DNA of 42,084 bases from an uncultured Hungatella sp. (GCA_910585435.1 CAJUEJ010000033.1:1-42084), one strand, 5' to 3'; positions 7,805-16,813 are shown, counted from the stretch's first letter. Translations and numbers: made by a program. Notes: generated by a model not told the origin, from the letters alone.

Positions 7805-9742
7805 ATGAGTAATCATCTGAAAAATGAGACGAGCCCGTATCTTTTGCAGCATGCAGAAAACCCTGTGGACTGGTATCCGTGGTGTGAGGAGGCCTTTGAG
7901 AAGGCCAGAAAAGAGGAGAAGCCGGTTTTTTTAAGTATCGGCTACAGTACTTGTCACTGGTGCCATGTTATGGCCCATGAAAGCTTTGAAAATGAGGCTG
8001 TGGCTGAAATTCTCAACCAGTATTTTATCTCTGTAAAAGTAGACCGTGAGGAACGGCCTGATATTGACAGTGTATACATGTCTGTGTGCCAGGCCTTTAC
8101 CGGAAGCGGCGGCTGGCCCATGAGTATTTTTATGACGTGTGATAAGAAGCCTTTTCTGGCAGGCACATATTTTCCGGTACGATCCCAGTATGGAAGGCCA
8201 GGATTTTCCGATCTGCTCCATGAAATAGCCGGCCTGTGGGGCAGCAGCCGAGATGCGCTTCTTCATTCGGCTGAGAAAATAGTAACCAGTCTGAGGCAGG
8301 CAGAGCCTGTAGGGGAGGAGGCAGAGGAACCCCGGCTTATTGAAAAAGCAATGAGAATGTTTCAGGAAAGCTTTGATCGTGTATACGGGGGATTCGGGGC
8401 AGCGCCTAAATTTCCTGTACCCCACAACCTTCTGTTTCTGATGCTGTACGGGAAACAAAAGGAGGATCCGGCCGGGCTGGAGATGGCAGAGAAAACCCTT
8501 TTACAGATGCGAAAGGGCGGTATCTTTGATCAGATCGGCTATGGATTTTCCAGATACTCCACAGACAGATATTTTCTTGCGCCTCATTTTGAAAAAATGC
8601 TGTATGATAATGGGCTGCTGCTGACAGTCTATGCCTGGGCGTATGCTCTGACAAAAAAATCTGTATATCTGGATACGGCCCGGAAGACAGCCCTGTACGT
8701 ATGCCGCGAGCTGACCTCGCCGGAGGGAGGCTTTTACAGCGCCCAGGATGCGGACAGCCAGGGGGTGGAAGGAAAATATTATACATTTGCCCGTTCAGAG
8801 ATACTTGCGGTTTTGGGGGAAGAGCGGGGGAAAGCATTTTCAGATACCTTTGATATTACTAAAGACGGCAATTTTGAGGGTGTCAACATTCCCAACCTTC
8901 TGAAAAGCAATGATTTAAACGGGGAATTTGGCGATGACATGGAGAAGCTGTACCGCTACCGGAAGGAACGTTCAAAGCTGCACCTGGATGACAAGATTCT
9001 GACCTCATGGAATTCTATGATGATAGGAGCCCTGTCTGTACTCTTCAGGGTTTCAGGAGATGAAAAATATCTTCAGGTTGCCGTAGCTGCCCAGAAATTT
9101 ATTGAAAAGAATCTGTGCCGGGGACTCCGGCTTTACACAAGCTGGCGTGATGGAAAAACCTCGGATAACAGCTTTCTGGATGATTACGGGTTTTATACGG
9201 CAGCATTGACAGAACTGTATCATTCCACCCTGGACAGAGAATATTTGGATAAAGCGGAGCAGTTTTGCCAGGAGGCAGTAAGATGCTTTCTGGATAATGA
9301 AAACGGCGGTTTTTATCTTTCAGACCGGGACAGCAAGGAGCTGTTTGTCAATCCCAAGGAAAGCTATGACGGGGCAGTTCCAAGCGGGAACTCTGTCATG
9401 GCATATAATCTTGTAAGGCTGTATCAGCTGACAGGGAGAGCAGGATACGGACAGCTTGCCAAAAAGCAGATTCAGTATATGTCTGCCCGGGCCCGGGAGT
9501 ATCCCATGGGCTATAGCATGTTTCTGACTGCAAAGCTGCTCTATGATAATCCGCCGCCTCACATTGTGGTTGCCGTGAAGGATGCCAGGGATTTGGAAGG
9601 TATAAAAGGACAGCTTCCGCTGCTGGCCAATGTGATTGCAGTCTCAGAAAACAGGGAGTATCCCCTGCTAAATAACCGGACGACTTTTTATGTCTGCAGG
9701 GATCATACCTGCTTTGCGCCGTCCAATACACTTCAGATTTAG
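7805..9742 (+). CDS. YyaL/spermatogenesis-associated-protein-20-like thioredoxin-fold protein
   Basis: A 645-residue cytoplasmic protein of the DUF255 / YyaL family, found from bacteria to man. The N-terminal thioredoxin-like domain begins with the family hallmark LKNETSPYLLQHAENPVDWYPW and has a CxxC at C50/C53 (STCHWCHVM). The rest is an (alpha/alpha)6-type barrel resembling glycoside hydrolases and epimerases (for example APHFEKMLYDN, DDKILTSWN). Function is unsettled; redox or sugar chemistry have been proposed. Length is near the usual 650-700. It starts after GAAAGGAAG and stands alone. Confidence 0.9.
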   Translation: MSNHLKNETSPYLLQHAENPVDWYPWCEEAFEKARKEEKPVFLSIGYSTCHWCHVMAHESFENEAVAEILNQYFISVKVDREERPDIDSVYMSVCQAFTGSGGWPMSIFMTCDKKPFLAGTYFPVRSQYGRPGFSDLLHEIAGLWGSSRDALLHSAEKIVTSLRQAEPVGEEAEEPRLIEKAMRMFQESFDRVYGGFGAAPKFPVPHNLLFLMLYGKQKEDPAGLEMAEKTLLQMRKGGIFDQIGYGFSRYSTDRYFLAPHFEKMLYDNGLLLTVYAWAYALTKKSVYLDTARKTALYVCRELTSPEGGFYSAQDADSQGVEGKYYTFARSEILAVLGEERGKAFSDTFDITKDGNFEGVNIPNLLKSNDLNGEFGDDMEKLYRYRKERSKLHLDDKILTSWNSMMIGALSVLFRVSGDEKYLQVAVAAQKFIEKNLCRGLRLYTSWRDGKTSDNSFLDDYGFYTAALTELYHSTLDREYLDKAEQFCQEAVRCFLDNENGGFYLSDRDSKELFVNPKESYDGAVPSGNSVMAYNLVRLYQLTGRAGYGQLAKKQIQYMSARAREYPMGYSMFLTAKLLYDNPPPHIVVAVKDARDLEGIKGQLPLLANVIAVSENREYPLLNNRTTFYVCRDHTCFAPSNTLQI

Positions 9743-9753
9743 AAATATAACGG

Positions 9754-9814
9754 TAAAGCCTGTCTCTCTGGCAAGTGCCTTCGGGTTTTGCTCAGGGAAC
9801 AGGCGTTTTTGTGC
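9754..9814 (+). terminator. candidate terminator
   Basis: GCCTGT pairs with ACAGGC around a branched loop, followed by GTTTTTG. Confidence 0.5.
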
Positions 9815-9958
9815 TGTTTTGACGAAAAAATATGGAATTCACAGGGGTAATTTGGCAATATAACTGGAAAATTAAAAAAAATCATGTTATACTGTACACA
9901 GTAAAAAATTATGGCCATGATATGTATTCAAATCAGGCTCAGATAAGGAGGATCCAAA

Positions 9959-11170
9959 ATGGAGGAAAAGACTGTCAGATGCTCCAATCAGGAATGGCTG
10001 GATGCGGCCTATGACAAGCTGCTGGCTAAGATGAAGGCCCAGTGTGCCCGGGTAGGCACCAATATCCCCTATACGACAGGCAATGACGGCAGGTACCATG
10101 ACATCACAGAGACTCCTTGGGGGAAAAAGCCGGACGGCAGCACCCATGTAGGCTTCTGGACCAATGGCTTCTGGCCGGGAATGCTGTGGCAGATGTATGA
10201 GGCTACCGGGGATGAGGATTACAGAAAGGCTGCGGTCGGCGTAGAGGAGAGGCTGGATGTGCTGCTCAGAAGCGCTGAGACGGTGGATCACGATGTGGGA
10301 TTTTTGTTTTTACTGTCCTCTGTGGCCAACTACCGCAAGACCGGGGATCAGGAAGCCCGCCGGAGAGGCCTTTTGGCTGCCAGCCTTCTGGCATCCCGTT
10401 ACAATCTGGACGGCAAATTTATCCGTGCCTGGCCTGACTCTATGGAAAAAATGGCTAAAAACTTTGGGGGCGGCGACGTCCGGGGCTGGATGATCATTGA
10501 CTGTATGATGAATATCCCTCTGCTGTACTGGGCATCGGAAGAGACTAAGGACCCGCGTTTCAAGAAGATTGCAGTCAATCATGCCAGGACTGCACAGCAA
10601 TATGTTGTCCGGCCGGACGGAAGCTGCAACCACATTGTGGCCTTTGACCCGGACAGCGGCGAGTACCTTACCAACCCGGGAGGACAGGGCTATAAACAGG
10701 GATCATCCTGGAGCCGCGGACAGTCCTGGGCAGTGTACGGCTTTGCGCTAAGCTACCGCCACACAGGAGACGAATCCTTCCTTAATACTGCCAAGCAGTG
10801 TGCCCACTACTGCATCGCCAACATGGCTGTCAATGACTGGCTGCCTTTGGTGGATTACCGCCAGCCGGCCCAGCCGTTAAAATATGATTCCACCGCCGCG
10901 CTGTGTACTGCCTGCGGGCTTTTGGAGATTGCCGGCCATGTGGAGGAAAATGAGGCCCGGTTCTATACCGAAGCGGCCTGCCGCATTCTTAGGGCCTGTG
11001 ACGAGAAGTTTGCCAACTGGGATCCGGATGAGGATGCCATCACAACCGGCGGAACCTTCTTCTACCATGATCCTGATGGCACCAACACAGAGGTACCTAT
11101 TATCTATGGCGACTACTTCTTTATTGAGGCGATTCTGCGCCTGAAAGGAAAGGCATTGTTTGAGTGGTGA
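9959..11170 (+). CDS. glycoside hydrolase family 88 (unsaturated glucuronyl hydrolase)
   Basis: A 403-residue enzyme expected to hydrate and open unsaturated uronic acids released by lyases from glycosaminoglycans or pectin-like polymers. GH88 features: TPWGKKPDG and FWTNGFWPGMLWQMYEATGD near the N-terminus, VDHDVGF (Asp112, candidate catalytic), IIDCMMNIPLLYWAS (Asp181), GSSWSRGQSWAVYGF (about 245-260) and YDSTAALCTACGL. No signal peptide is visible, so it acts in the cytoplasm on imported disaccharides. It is unusual in having no transporter or lyase beside it. The ribosome site is AAGGAGGATCC. Confidence 0.9.
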   Translation: MEEKTVRCSNQEWLDAAYDKLLAKMKAQCARVGTNIPYTTGNDGRYHDITETPWGKKPDGSTHVGFWTNGFWPGMLWQMYEATGDEDYRKAAVGVEERLDVLLRSAETVDHDVGFLFLLSSVANYRKTGDQEARRRGLLAASLLASRYNLDGKFIRAWPDSMEKMAKNFGGGDVRGWMIIDCMMNIPLLYWASEETKDPRFKKIAVNHARTAQQYVVRPDGSCNHIVAFDPDSGEYLTNPGGQGYKQGSSWSRGQSWAVYGFALSYRHTGDESFLNTAKQCAHYCIANMAVNDWLPLVDYRQPAQPLKYDSTAALCTACGLLEIAGHVEENEARFYTEAACRILRACDEKFANWDPDEDAITTGGTFFYHDPDGTNTEVPIIYGDYFFIEAILRLKGKALFEW

Positions 11171-11231
11171 TGGGGAGCCATTCCAGGGTACATAAAGGTA
11201 ATTCATGGATTTAAATGAATATATCTTCCAG

Positions 11232-11273
11232 GGTCAGCAAAGCAGATGGCCATGCTTTGCTGACCTGTTTTCG
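11232..11273 (+). terminator. strong intrinsic terminator after GH88
   Basis: A perfect 12-bp stem, GGTCAGCAAAGC / GCTTTGCTGACC, has a 10-base loop and is followed by TGTTTTCGTTT. Confidence 0.9.
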
Positions 11274-11341
11274 TTTGGCGGGCACACTGGGCATACCTGA
11301 ATTTATGCCGCCTGAACGGCGGCGGAATTTTAAAGTAATAC

Positions 11342-11371
11342 TTGACAGGAAATGACATAAATAGATAAGAT
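11342..11371 (+). promoter_or_regulatory. promoter for the GNAT gene
   Basis: TTGACA at 11342 and TAAGAT at 11366 are separated by 18 bases. A GGGGAGGAG ribosome site lies just before the ATG at 11404. Confidence 0.6.
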
Positions 11372-11403
11372 GGTAGTATCTGATTCAGGGCAGGGGAGGA
11401 GAT

Positions 11404-11931
11404 ATGAACATTGCAGGAAATAAGGTGATTCTTCGGGCGATTGAGGAACAGGATAAGGAGATGCTGCTTCATTTAATCCAGGTTCCGGAAATGGCAAAAA
11501 TGACGGGAGGCTATTCCGGCCCTTCCTCCTATACTCATCAGATGAACTGGTTCCGCGCCCTGCCGGAGTCTGCCGGTAATCTGCGCAGCATTATCGCGGA
11601 TAAAGAACGGCCGGAAATCGGACTGGGAATTATAATACTGTCTGATGTGGATAGGAGAAACGGGACAGGGGAGATTTACATAAAGCTTATAAAATCCGCC
11701 CGGGGCAGAGGCTTTGGCCGGGATGCGGTAAATACGCTGGTCTCTTATGCCTTTGGTGAAATGGGCCTGAAGCGTTTATATTCCAATATTCTGGAGAATA
11801 ACAGGGCCTCCCGGAGGCTGTTTGAGACCTGCGGGTTTAAACAGGAGGCCACCTGTAAAAGCAAGGTGCACAGAGACGGGCATTATGAGAATGTGTGCCG
11901 TTATGGGAAAGCCAGGCCTGAGACAACGTGA
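11404..11931 (+). CDS. GNAT acetyltransferase, RimJ/RimL type
   Basis: A 175-residue acetyl-CoA-dependent N-acetyltransferase. The acetyl-CoA loop is RGRGFGRDA (about 99-107), preceded by the EIYIKLIKSA beta-strand and followed by LYSNILENNRASRRLFETCGF, the classical GNAT motif B. The substrate cannot be predicted; relatives modify ribosomal proteins or small amines. The stop codon TGA overlaps the first possible start of the next ORF, but that gene most likely starts further downstream. Confidence 0.85.
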   Translation: MNIAGNKVILRAIEEQDKEMLLHLIQVPEMAKMTGGYSGPSSYTHQMNWFRALPESAGNLRSIIADKERPEIGLGIIILSDVDRRNGTGEIYIKLIKSARGRGFGRDAVNTLVSYAFGEMGLKRLYSNILENNRASRRLFETCGFKQEATCKSKVHRDGHYENVCRYGKARPETT

Positions 11932-11951
11932 AAATCAGCTGCAAAGCAGAG

Positions 11952-12056
11952 GGTGCCGATTCATTAAAATTAGGAGGAGCGTTTGTGAGACGCCAGTCTC
12001 ATAACCGCAATCGCTCCCACTGCGTGGCAGGTGCCAATTCATTAAAATTAGGAGGA
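11952..12056 (+). repeat. 27-bp direct repeat carrying a duplicated ribosome site
   Basis: The segment from GGTGCC through TTAGGAGGA occurs at 11952-11978 and 12030-12056, differing at one base. The period is 78 bases, a multiple of three, so a reading frame passes through both. The second copy supplies the ribosome site of the LUD gene. The first places a GGAGG before a GTTTGTG stretch, where a second initiation could occur. Confidence 0.75.
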
Positions 12057-12062
12057 AATAGA

Positions 12063-12719
12063 ATGAACAAGGATTTTGCAGACAAGACACCGAGGGAGAA
12101 ACGGGATTATCTGGCGGCGGAGAGGGTGATAAAGGCCCTCAGGTCGCGGCATATGGAAGGATATTTTGCGGCTACCAGGGAGGAAGCACTGGAAACAGCC
12201 CTCTCCCTGATACCGGAGGGAAGTCAGGTGGGCTGGGGAGGAAGCGCCAGTGTGACAGAGCTTGGGTTAAAGAACAGCCTGCGCCAGGGCGATTACCAGG
12301 TGATTGACAGGGACAGGGCGGCTGACAAGGCGGAATTTGTGGAGATGGAGAAGCAATGCCTTCTGGCGGATGTATTTCTCATGGGAACCAATGCCATTAC
12401 AGAAGACGGGCAGCTTGTAAATATGGACGGTGTGGGCAACCGGGTTGCGGCTCTTTGCTTCGGGCCTGACACTGTGATTGTGATTGCAGGCATGAATAAG
12501 CTGGTTCACAGCCTTGAGGATGGGATTTCCCGTGTGCGCCATACGGCGGCCCCTGTCAATGCCCAGCGTTTTCCAGGTAACACGCCTTGCAGGCAGTCCG
12601 GAACCTGCGGTGACTGCCGCAAGGATGACTGTATCTGCAGCCAGCTGGTGATCACCAGAGGCTGTAAGCCAGCCGGCAGGATAAAGGTGGTTCTGGTGGG
12701 AGAAAATCTGGGATATTAA
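12063..12719 (+). CDS. LUD-domain (LutC-like, DUF162) protein
   Basis: A 218-residue protein of the lactate-utilization LUD family. It opens with REKRDYLAAERVIKALRSRHMEGYFA, followed by GSQVGWGGSASVTELGL, then DVFLMGTNAITEDGQLVNMDGVGNRVA, the conserved LUD core, and FGPDTVIVIAG. The C-terminus is cysteine-rich (CRQSGTCGDCRKDDCICSQL), as in the stand-alone clostridial version. The ATG at 12063 is chosen for the GGAGG 7 bases upstream and because homology begins there; an in-frame extension to 11928 exists across the duplicated ribosome site. Stand-alone LUD proteins have no firm biochemical role; a redox or lactate link is by family only. Confidence 0.85.
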   Translation: MNKDFADKTPREKRDYLAAERVIKALRSRHMEGYFAATREEALETALSLIPEGSQVGWGGSASVTELGLKNSLRQGDYQVIDRDRAADKAEFVEMEKQCLLADVFLMGTNAITEDGQLVNMDGVGNRVAALCFGPDTVIVIAGMNKLVHSLEDGISRVRHTAAPVNAQRFPGNTPCRQSGTCGDCRKDDCICSQLVITRGCKPAGRIKVVLVGENLGY

Positions 12720-12751
12720 TCGGACCGGGAGATGAAGGGAAATAAAAATCT

Positions 12752-14053
12752 ATGACTTCTTATGAAATACTGTGGCTGTTTCTTGCCGGATCCTTCAGCG
12801 GGTGGGTGCTGGAGACTGTGCTTGCGGCGCTGAAGCGCAAAAGATTTGTAAACAGGGGGCTGGTCAACGGGCCTTTCTGTGTTTTGTATGGTATTGTACT
12901 GGTGATACTGACTGTAGTCTGCAAAGAACTAACAGGCTTCTGGCTGTTTATCGGCGCTGCCATTCTGGCCACGGTGGCAGAATGGGTTGCCGGGCATCTG
13001 CTGGAGTGGATGTACCATGAAAAATGGTGGGATTACTCGAAAAACAGGTGGAATCTTGACGGGTATATCTGTTTCTCCATGTCAGTTTTGTGGGGCGTCC
13101 TTGGAATGGCGGCTCTTAAATGGGGCAATAGTCTGTGGCTTAAGGCGTTTCATCTGATTCCAAAGCCCTTTGGGAAGGGAATTGTCTGGTGCCTTGCAGT
13201 CTGCCTGGTGATTGATATCCTGGCTACAGTGATTATTTTGTCAGGGAAGGAAAGGAAGACACAGAGCTGGGAAAAGATTGATTTCTGGTTTGCAGAGGTA
13301 AGCAGAAGGCTGGGGCAAAGGGTGTACCGCCTGGTGAACCGGCGGATTGAGAATGCGTATCCAAAAAGGCTGGCAGAAAAAGCCAGGGCAAGGGCCAAAA
13401 AGGGATTTGCCTCCGGGTGCAGCTTTTATAAGGTGGTGTGGCTGTTTTTCATCGGTGCATTTCTGGGGGATATTACGGAGACGATTTTCTGCCGTATCAC
13501 AGCAGGCGTGTGGATGAGCCGCAGCAGCGTGGTGTGGGGGCCCTTCAGCATTGTGTGGGGACTGGCAGTGGCCCTGGTGACGGTTCTGCTGTACAAATAC
13601 AGAGATAAGTCTGACCGGTTCCTGTTTTTTATGGGAACCGCCTTGGGAGGGGCTTATGAGTATCTGTGCAGCGTCTTCACAGAGCTGGTGTTTGGGACGA
13701 TTTTCTGGGATTACAGTGAGATACCCTTTAACCTGGGAGGCAGAATCAACCTTTTGTACTGCTTTTTCTGGGGAATCGCAGCAGTGGTATGGTTTAAGGG
13801 GATTTATCCGGTGATTGCCTCCCGGATCGAAAGGATTCCCAAAAAGGCGGGAACCATTGTGACATGGATTATGCTCCTGTTTATGAGCTGCAATATCTTC
13901 GTATCCGCCATGGCCCTCATACGAAAGGATGAGAGAAGCCGGGGAGTACCGGCTCAATACAGCTGGCAGGAGCGGATGGACGAAAGGTTCGGCGACCAGC
14001 GGATGGAAAGGATTTATCCCAATGCCGTGAAGGTCAGTCCCTCTCTTCAATGA
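12752..14053 (+). CDS. multi-spanning membrane protein with two CmpB-type (PF06541-like) repeats
   Basis: A 433-residue membrane protein of the putative 'ABC-transporter type IV / CmpB' family. The fold is present twice. Repeat 1 (about residues 1-165) has GWVLETV, RGLVNGPFCVLYG and WWDYSKNRWNLDGYI. Repeat 2 (about 225-370) has GDITETI, SSVVWGPFSIVWG and FWDYSEIPFNLGGRI. A basic linker (KRLAEKARARAKKG) lies between. Many family members carry one repeat. No ATPase is nearby, so transport is not established. The last 20 bases overlap tail-to-tail with the degV gene on the other strand. Confidence 0.8.
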   Translation: MTSYEILWLFLAGSFSGWVLETVLAALKRKRFVNRGLVNGPFCVLYGIVLVILTVVCKELTGFWLFIGAAILATVAEWVAGHLLEWMYHEKWWDYSKNRWNLDGYICFSMSVLWGVLGMAALKWGNSLWLKAFHLIPKPFGKGIVWCLAVCLVIDILATVIILSGKERKTQSWEKIDFWFAEVSRRLGQRVYRLVNRRIENAYPKRLAEKARARAKKGFASGCSFYKVVWLFFIGAFLGDITETIFCRITAGVWMSRSSVVWGPFSIVWGLAVALVTVLLYKYRDKSDRFLFFMGTALGGAYEYLCSVFTELVFGTIFWDYSEIPFNLGGRINLLYCFFWGIAAVVWFKGIYPVIASRIERIPKKAGTIVTWIMLLFMSCNIFVSAMALIRKDERSRGVPAQYSWQERMDERFGDQRMERIYPNAVKVSPSLQ

Positions 14054-14906
14054 CAGACACTCCGATTCCGGCAGCGTTTATCCCTACGTGGCAGGCGATG
14101 CTGCAGGAAAGAGGAAGGTAATAGACTGAGCTTTCCGGAAAAGCGGCCTGTACCATATCCAGCCAGCGGCTGGCCTCCTCCTCCTTTTCAAAGGTTCCGG
14201 CCGTTCCGATCCGCAGCCGTTTAGATGGAATGTCAGAAAAACGAGCTGACAGATCCGCCTTAAGGGCCTCGATCATTTTTTTCTCGCTCTGCCTGGTTCC
14301 CCGGACCTTGGCGTAGGAATCCAGCTTCTCACCCTGGATGGTAAGTACTGGTTTTATGTTCAGCACATTGGCAATGGCTGCGGCGGAAGGGGTGATGCGC
14401 CCGCTTTTTTTAAGATATTTTAAGGAGTTGACAGTCACATAGATGCTGGCCTGATAGGCATTGGCCTCAAGCCGCTTTTTTATCTCGGAGGCAGTCAGCC
14501 CTCTGTCGGCAAGGTATTTTCCATCCAGGACCGATTCCATAAGGGTAACGGAAATCCGGTGATTGTCCACCACCCATACCCTGGAATCGTATTCGGAGGC
14601 AAGCTGCATGGCGTTGTAGCAGGAACCGCTGAGCCCGCTGGACATGGGGATATAGACCAGCTCCTCATAGCCGTCGTTTAGAACCCTGTCCCAAAGATCT
14701 GTTACATCCCCGGGAGAGGGCTGGGAGGAGGACAATTCTCTGTCATCCACCATGGCCTGGTATAGCTGCTGGTTGGTGATATTGACACCTTCCAGATAAT
14801 TTTGCTCTTCTACGATAACAGGCATGGGAAGTACATAGATACCCTGTTCCCTGCCTTTTTCTACGGTGAGCCCGCTGTTTGTATCGGTTACAATCGCTGT
14901 TTTCAT
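14034..14906 (-). CDS. DegV family fatty-acid-binding protein
   Basis: A 290-residue DegV protein. Such proteins bind a fatty acid and act with FakA in phosphorylating exogenous fatty acids in Firmicutes. Family signatures: KTAIVTDTNSGL at the N-terminus, SSQPSPGDV, the ligand loop YIPMSSGLSGSCYNA, and SLKYLKKSGRI. The start at 14906 is set by AAGGAGATTTTT on the minus strand; the frame stays open upstream but without homology. It is divergent from the tetR gene. Confidence 0.9.
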   Translation of the reverse strand: MKTAIVTDTNSGLTVEKGREQGIYVLPMPVIVEEQNYLEGVNITNQQLYQAMVDDRELSSSQPSPGDVTDLWDRVLNDGYEELVYIPMSSGLSGSCYNAMQLASEYDSRVWVVDNHRISVTLMESVLDGKYLADRGLTASEIKKRLEANAYQASIYVTVNSLKYLKKSGRITPSAAAIANVLNIKPVLTIQGEKLDSYAKVRGTRQSEKKMIEALKADLSARFSDIPSKRLRIGTAGTFEKEEEASRWLDMVQAAFPESSVYYLPLSCSIACHVGINAAGIGVSVIEERD

Positions 14907-14922
14907 AAAAATCTCCTTGGAA

Positions 14923-15027
14923 TTGACAAAATAGTGAAGTATGATAAAATAATGTGAAACAACTGTATCATATAAAAGGGGATTCAACAAGATCCTCATG
15001 TGATACAAAACAGGCCATATTGTTTCA
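14923..15027 (+). promoter_or_regulatory. tetR promoter with nested operator-like inverted repeats
   Basis: TTGACA (14923) and TAAAAT (14945) with a 16-base spacer face the tetR gene. Downstream lie two nested inverted pairs: TGAAACAA (14955) with TTGTTTCA (15020), and TGTATCA (14964) with TGATACA (15001). The spacing suggests two operator half-site groups bound by the adjacent TetR protein, controlling itself and perhaps degV. Confidence 0.55.
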
Positions 15028-15048
15028 GATGGAAGCCGGAGGGTGACG

Positions 15049-15612
15049 ATGGATAAGCGGAAAGAGGCAAATCTGCGGGTGAAGGGCCATATCGCCAGGG
15101 CCCTTTTAGAGCTGATGCATAAAAAAAGCTTTTCCCACATTACAATTTCAGAGCTGATTCAGACAGCGGGGGTTGCCAGGGTCTCCTTTTACCGGAATTA
15201 CGATTCCAAGGAGGATGTGCTTATCACGCTGATTGAGGATGTGCTGGAACAGTACTGGAATGCTATTGACTGTGATGAGGATGATTATTATACGTATGAG
15301 AATGTATGCAGAGGGTTTCGATATTTAAAGAAATATGGTGATTTTGTGCTGGATCTGTACCAGTTTGGATATGGTTCCATATTGCTGGAACAGTTAAATT
15401 GGTTTCATGAACAGGTGGCAGGGAGCATGCCCAACAACTCTATTGAAAAGTATCAGATTTACATGTATATAGGCGCTTTGTACAACACGGCGATGGTATG
15501 GATTCAAAACGGGGCCAAGGAGAGTGCCGAGGATATTGCAGGGATATTCTGCCGGATGTGGGGGATTTCCTGCAATGGTACGGAAAATCAGCCACAGGGG
15601 CAGGTGGGGTGA
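15049..15612 (+). CDS. TetR/AcrR-family transcriptional regulator
   Basis: A 187-residue one-component regulator. The N-terminal helix-turn-helix (about residues 12-55) has HITISELIQTAGVARVSFYRNYDSKED, the typical TetR signature, and the all-alpha ligand/dimer domain follows. The ATG at 15049 follows GGAGGGTGACG. The EamA exporter begins 45 bases downstream in the same direction, so the regulator probably controls this transporter. The inducer is unknown. Confidence 0.88.
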   Translation: MDKRKEANLRVKGHIARALLELMHKKSFSHITISELIQTAGVARVSFYRNYDSKEDVLITLIEDVLEQYWNAIDCDEDDYYTYENVCRGFRYLKKYGDFVLDLYQFGYGSILLEQLNWFHEQVAGSMPNNSIEKYQIYMYIGALYNTAMVWIQNGAKESAEDIAGIFCRMWGISCNGTENQPQGQVG

Positions 15613-15657
15613 GATTCTGAGAGTACATGGTAAGGAGCAGGAAAAAGGCAGGGGAAT

Positions 15658-16596
15658 ATGAAGAAGAAAATAGATTTAACAGATATGAGAATCGTGCTTT
15701 TGGCAGCAGGGCTCTGCTGCTTTTTATGGGGCAGCGCGGCGCCGGCCATAAAGATCGGGTACCGTCTGTTCCAGATCGAAGCATCGGATACAGCCTCCAT
15801 CCTGATGTTTGCGGGAGTCCGCTTTCTGCTGGCCGGGGTGCTGGTAATCGGGTATCACAGCCTGGTAAACGGCCGGTGGATTCTGCCGCCGAAAGGGGCA
15901 GGTATGGCTATCGGAAGCCTGGCTTTGTCCCAGACGGCTCTTCAGTATCTGTTTTACTATGTGGGACTGTCCCACGCCAGCGGTGTTCACAGCGCCATTA
16001 TCGGGGGAACCAATGTATTTTTCTCCATCTTGTGTGCCAGCTTGATTTTCAGGTATGAAAAGCTGGATATGCGCAAGATCGCCGGTTGTGTCCTGGGATT
16101 TCTGGGTATTGTCACTGTGAATCTGGGAGGCGGAGGCTGGGAGGATGGATTTACATTCTCTCTTTTGGGAGAGGGCTTTGTGCTGACAGCCCAGATTTTT
16201 TATGCCCTTTCCGGAGCGCTGATTAAAAAACATGCAAAGAGGTTTGATGTGGTTACCCTGTCCGGCTACCAGTTTATGGCAGGCGGGGCGCTGCTTCTTT
16301 TGGCAGGCGCAGTCTGTGGAGGCTCCCTGGCAGGTGCGGTGGGGCCTTCGGCTTTTGTGCTTCTTTTCTATATGGGGATTCTGTCGGCCATTGCCTATAC
16401 CCTGTGGGGCGTGCTTTTAAAGTACAATCCTATCAGCCGTGTGGCTGTTTTCGGGTTCATGAATCCGATGTTCGGAGTGATTTTGTCCGCTGTTTTTCTG
16501 GGGGAAAGCAGGCAGGCGCTTAACAGGAATACGCTGGCGGCGCTTGTTCTGGTGTGCGTGGGGATTTATGTGGTGAATAAAGAGAAGAAGACATAA
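15658..16596 (+). CDS. EamA/DMT-family transporter
   Basis: A 312-residue membrane protein with about ten transmembrane segments arranged as two EamA repeats. The N-terminal repeat has FLWGSAAPAIKIGY; the C-terminal one has GILSAIAYTLWGVLLKYNPISRVAVFGFMNPMFGV. The family exports metabolites such as amino acids, purines or drugs. It is placed after the TetR gene and is probably co-transcribed with it. Substrate unknown. Confidence 0.9.
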   Translation: MKKKIDLTDMRIVLLAAGLCCFLWGSAAPAIKIGYRLFQIEASDTASILMFAGVRFLLAGVLVIGYHSLVNGRWILPPKGAGMAIGSLALSQTALQYLFYYVGLSHASGVHSAIIGGTNVFFSILCASLIFRYEKLDMRKIAGCVLGFLGIVTVNLGGGGWEDGFTFSLLGEGFVLTAQIFYALSGALIKKHAKRFDVVTLSGYQFMAGGALLLLAGAVCGGSLAGAVGPSAFVLLFYMGILSAIAYTLWGVLLKYNPISRVAVFGFMNPMFGVILSAVFLGESRQALNRNTLAALVLVCVGIYVVNKEKKT

Positions 16597-16690
16597 GTAA
16601 TCGATTTTTTACAGGATTTTTAGTTTAAATTCATAGATCTGCAGGTGAAAATGTGATATGATAATACAAATTAGGAAGAAGGTGATTGAT

Positions 16691-16813
16691 ATGGCATTTG
16701 TGCAAGTTAATAAGTCTTATGATATGGCTGTAGATAGTGCAATGCATATTTTATTGGCAAAGTTAGATGCAGTATTTCACAATATAATAACTCTTGACAT
16801 TTCCCGGTACTGA
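16691..16813 (+). CDS. possible 40-residue peptide
   Basis: An ATG follows AGAAGGTGATTGAT and opens a 40-codon frame (starts MAFVQVNKSYDMAVDS). The hydrophobic-amphipathic pattern is protein-like, but no family was recognised, and the hydF promoter lies inside its 3' end. It may be the start of a truncated gene. The rest of 16597-16790 holds nothing else. Confidence 0.3.
   Translation: MAFVQVNKSYDMAVDSAMHILLAKLDAVFHNIITLDISRY

Noticed and set aside
13241..14050. 269-codon antisense frame opposite the CmpB-type gene
   Set aside because: Shadow of a well-supported membrane protein; composition is not protein-like.
14907..15140. N-terminal extension of DegV
   Set aside because: The frame runs through the divergent promoter region; DegV homology and ribosome site begin at 14906.
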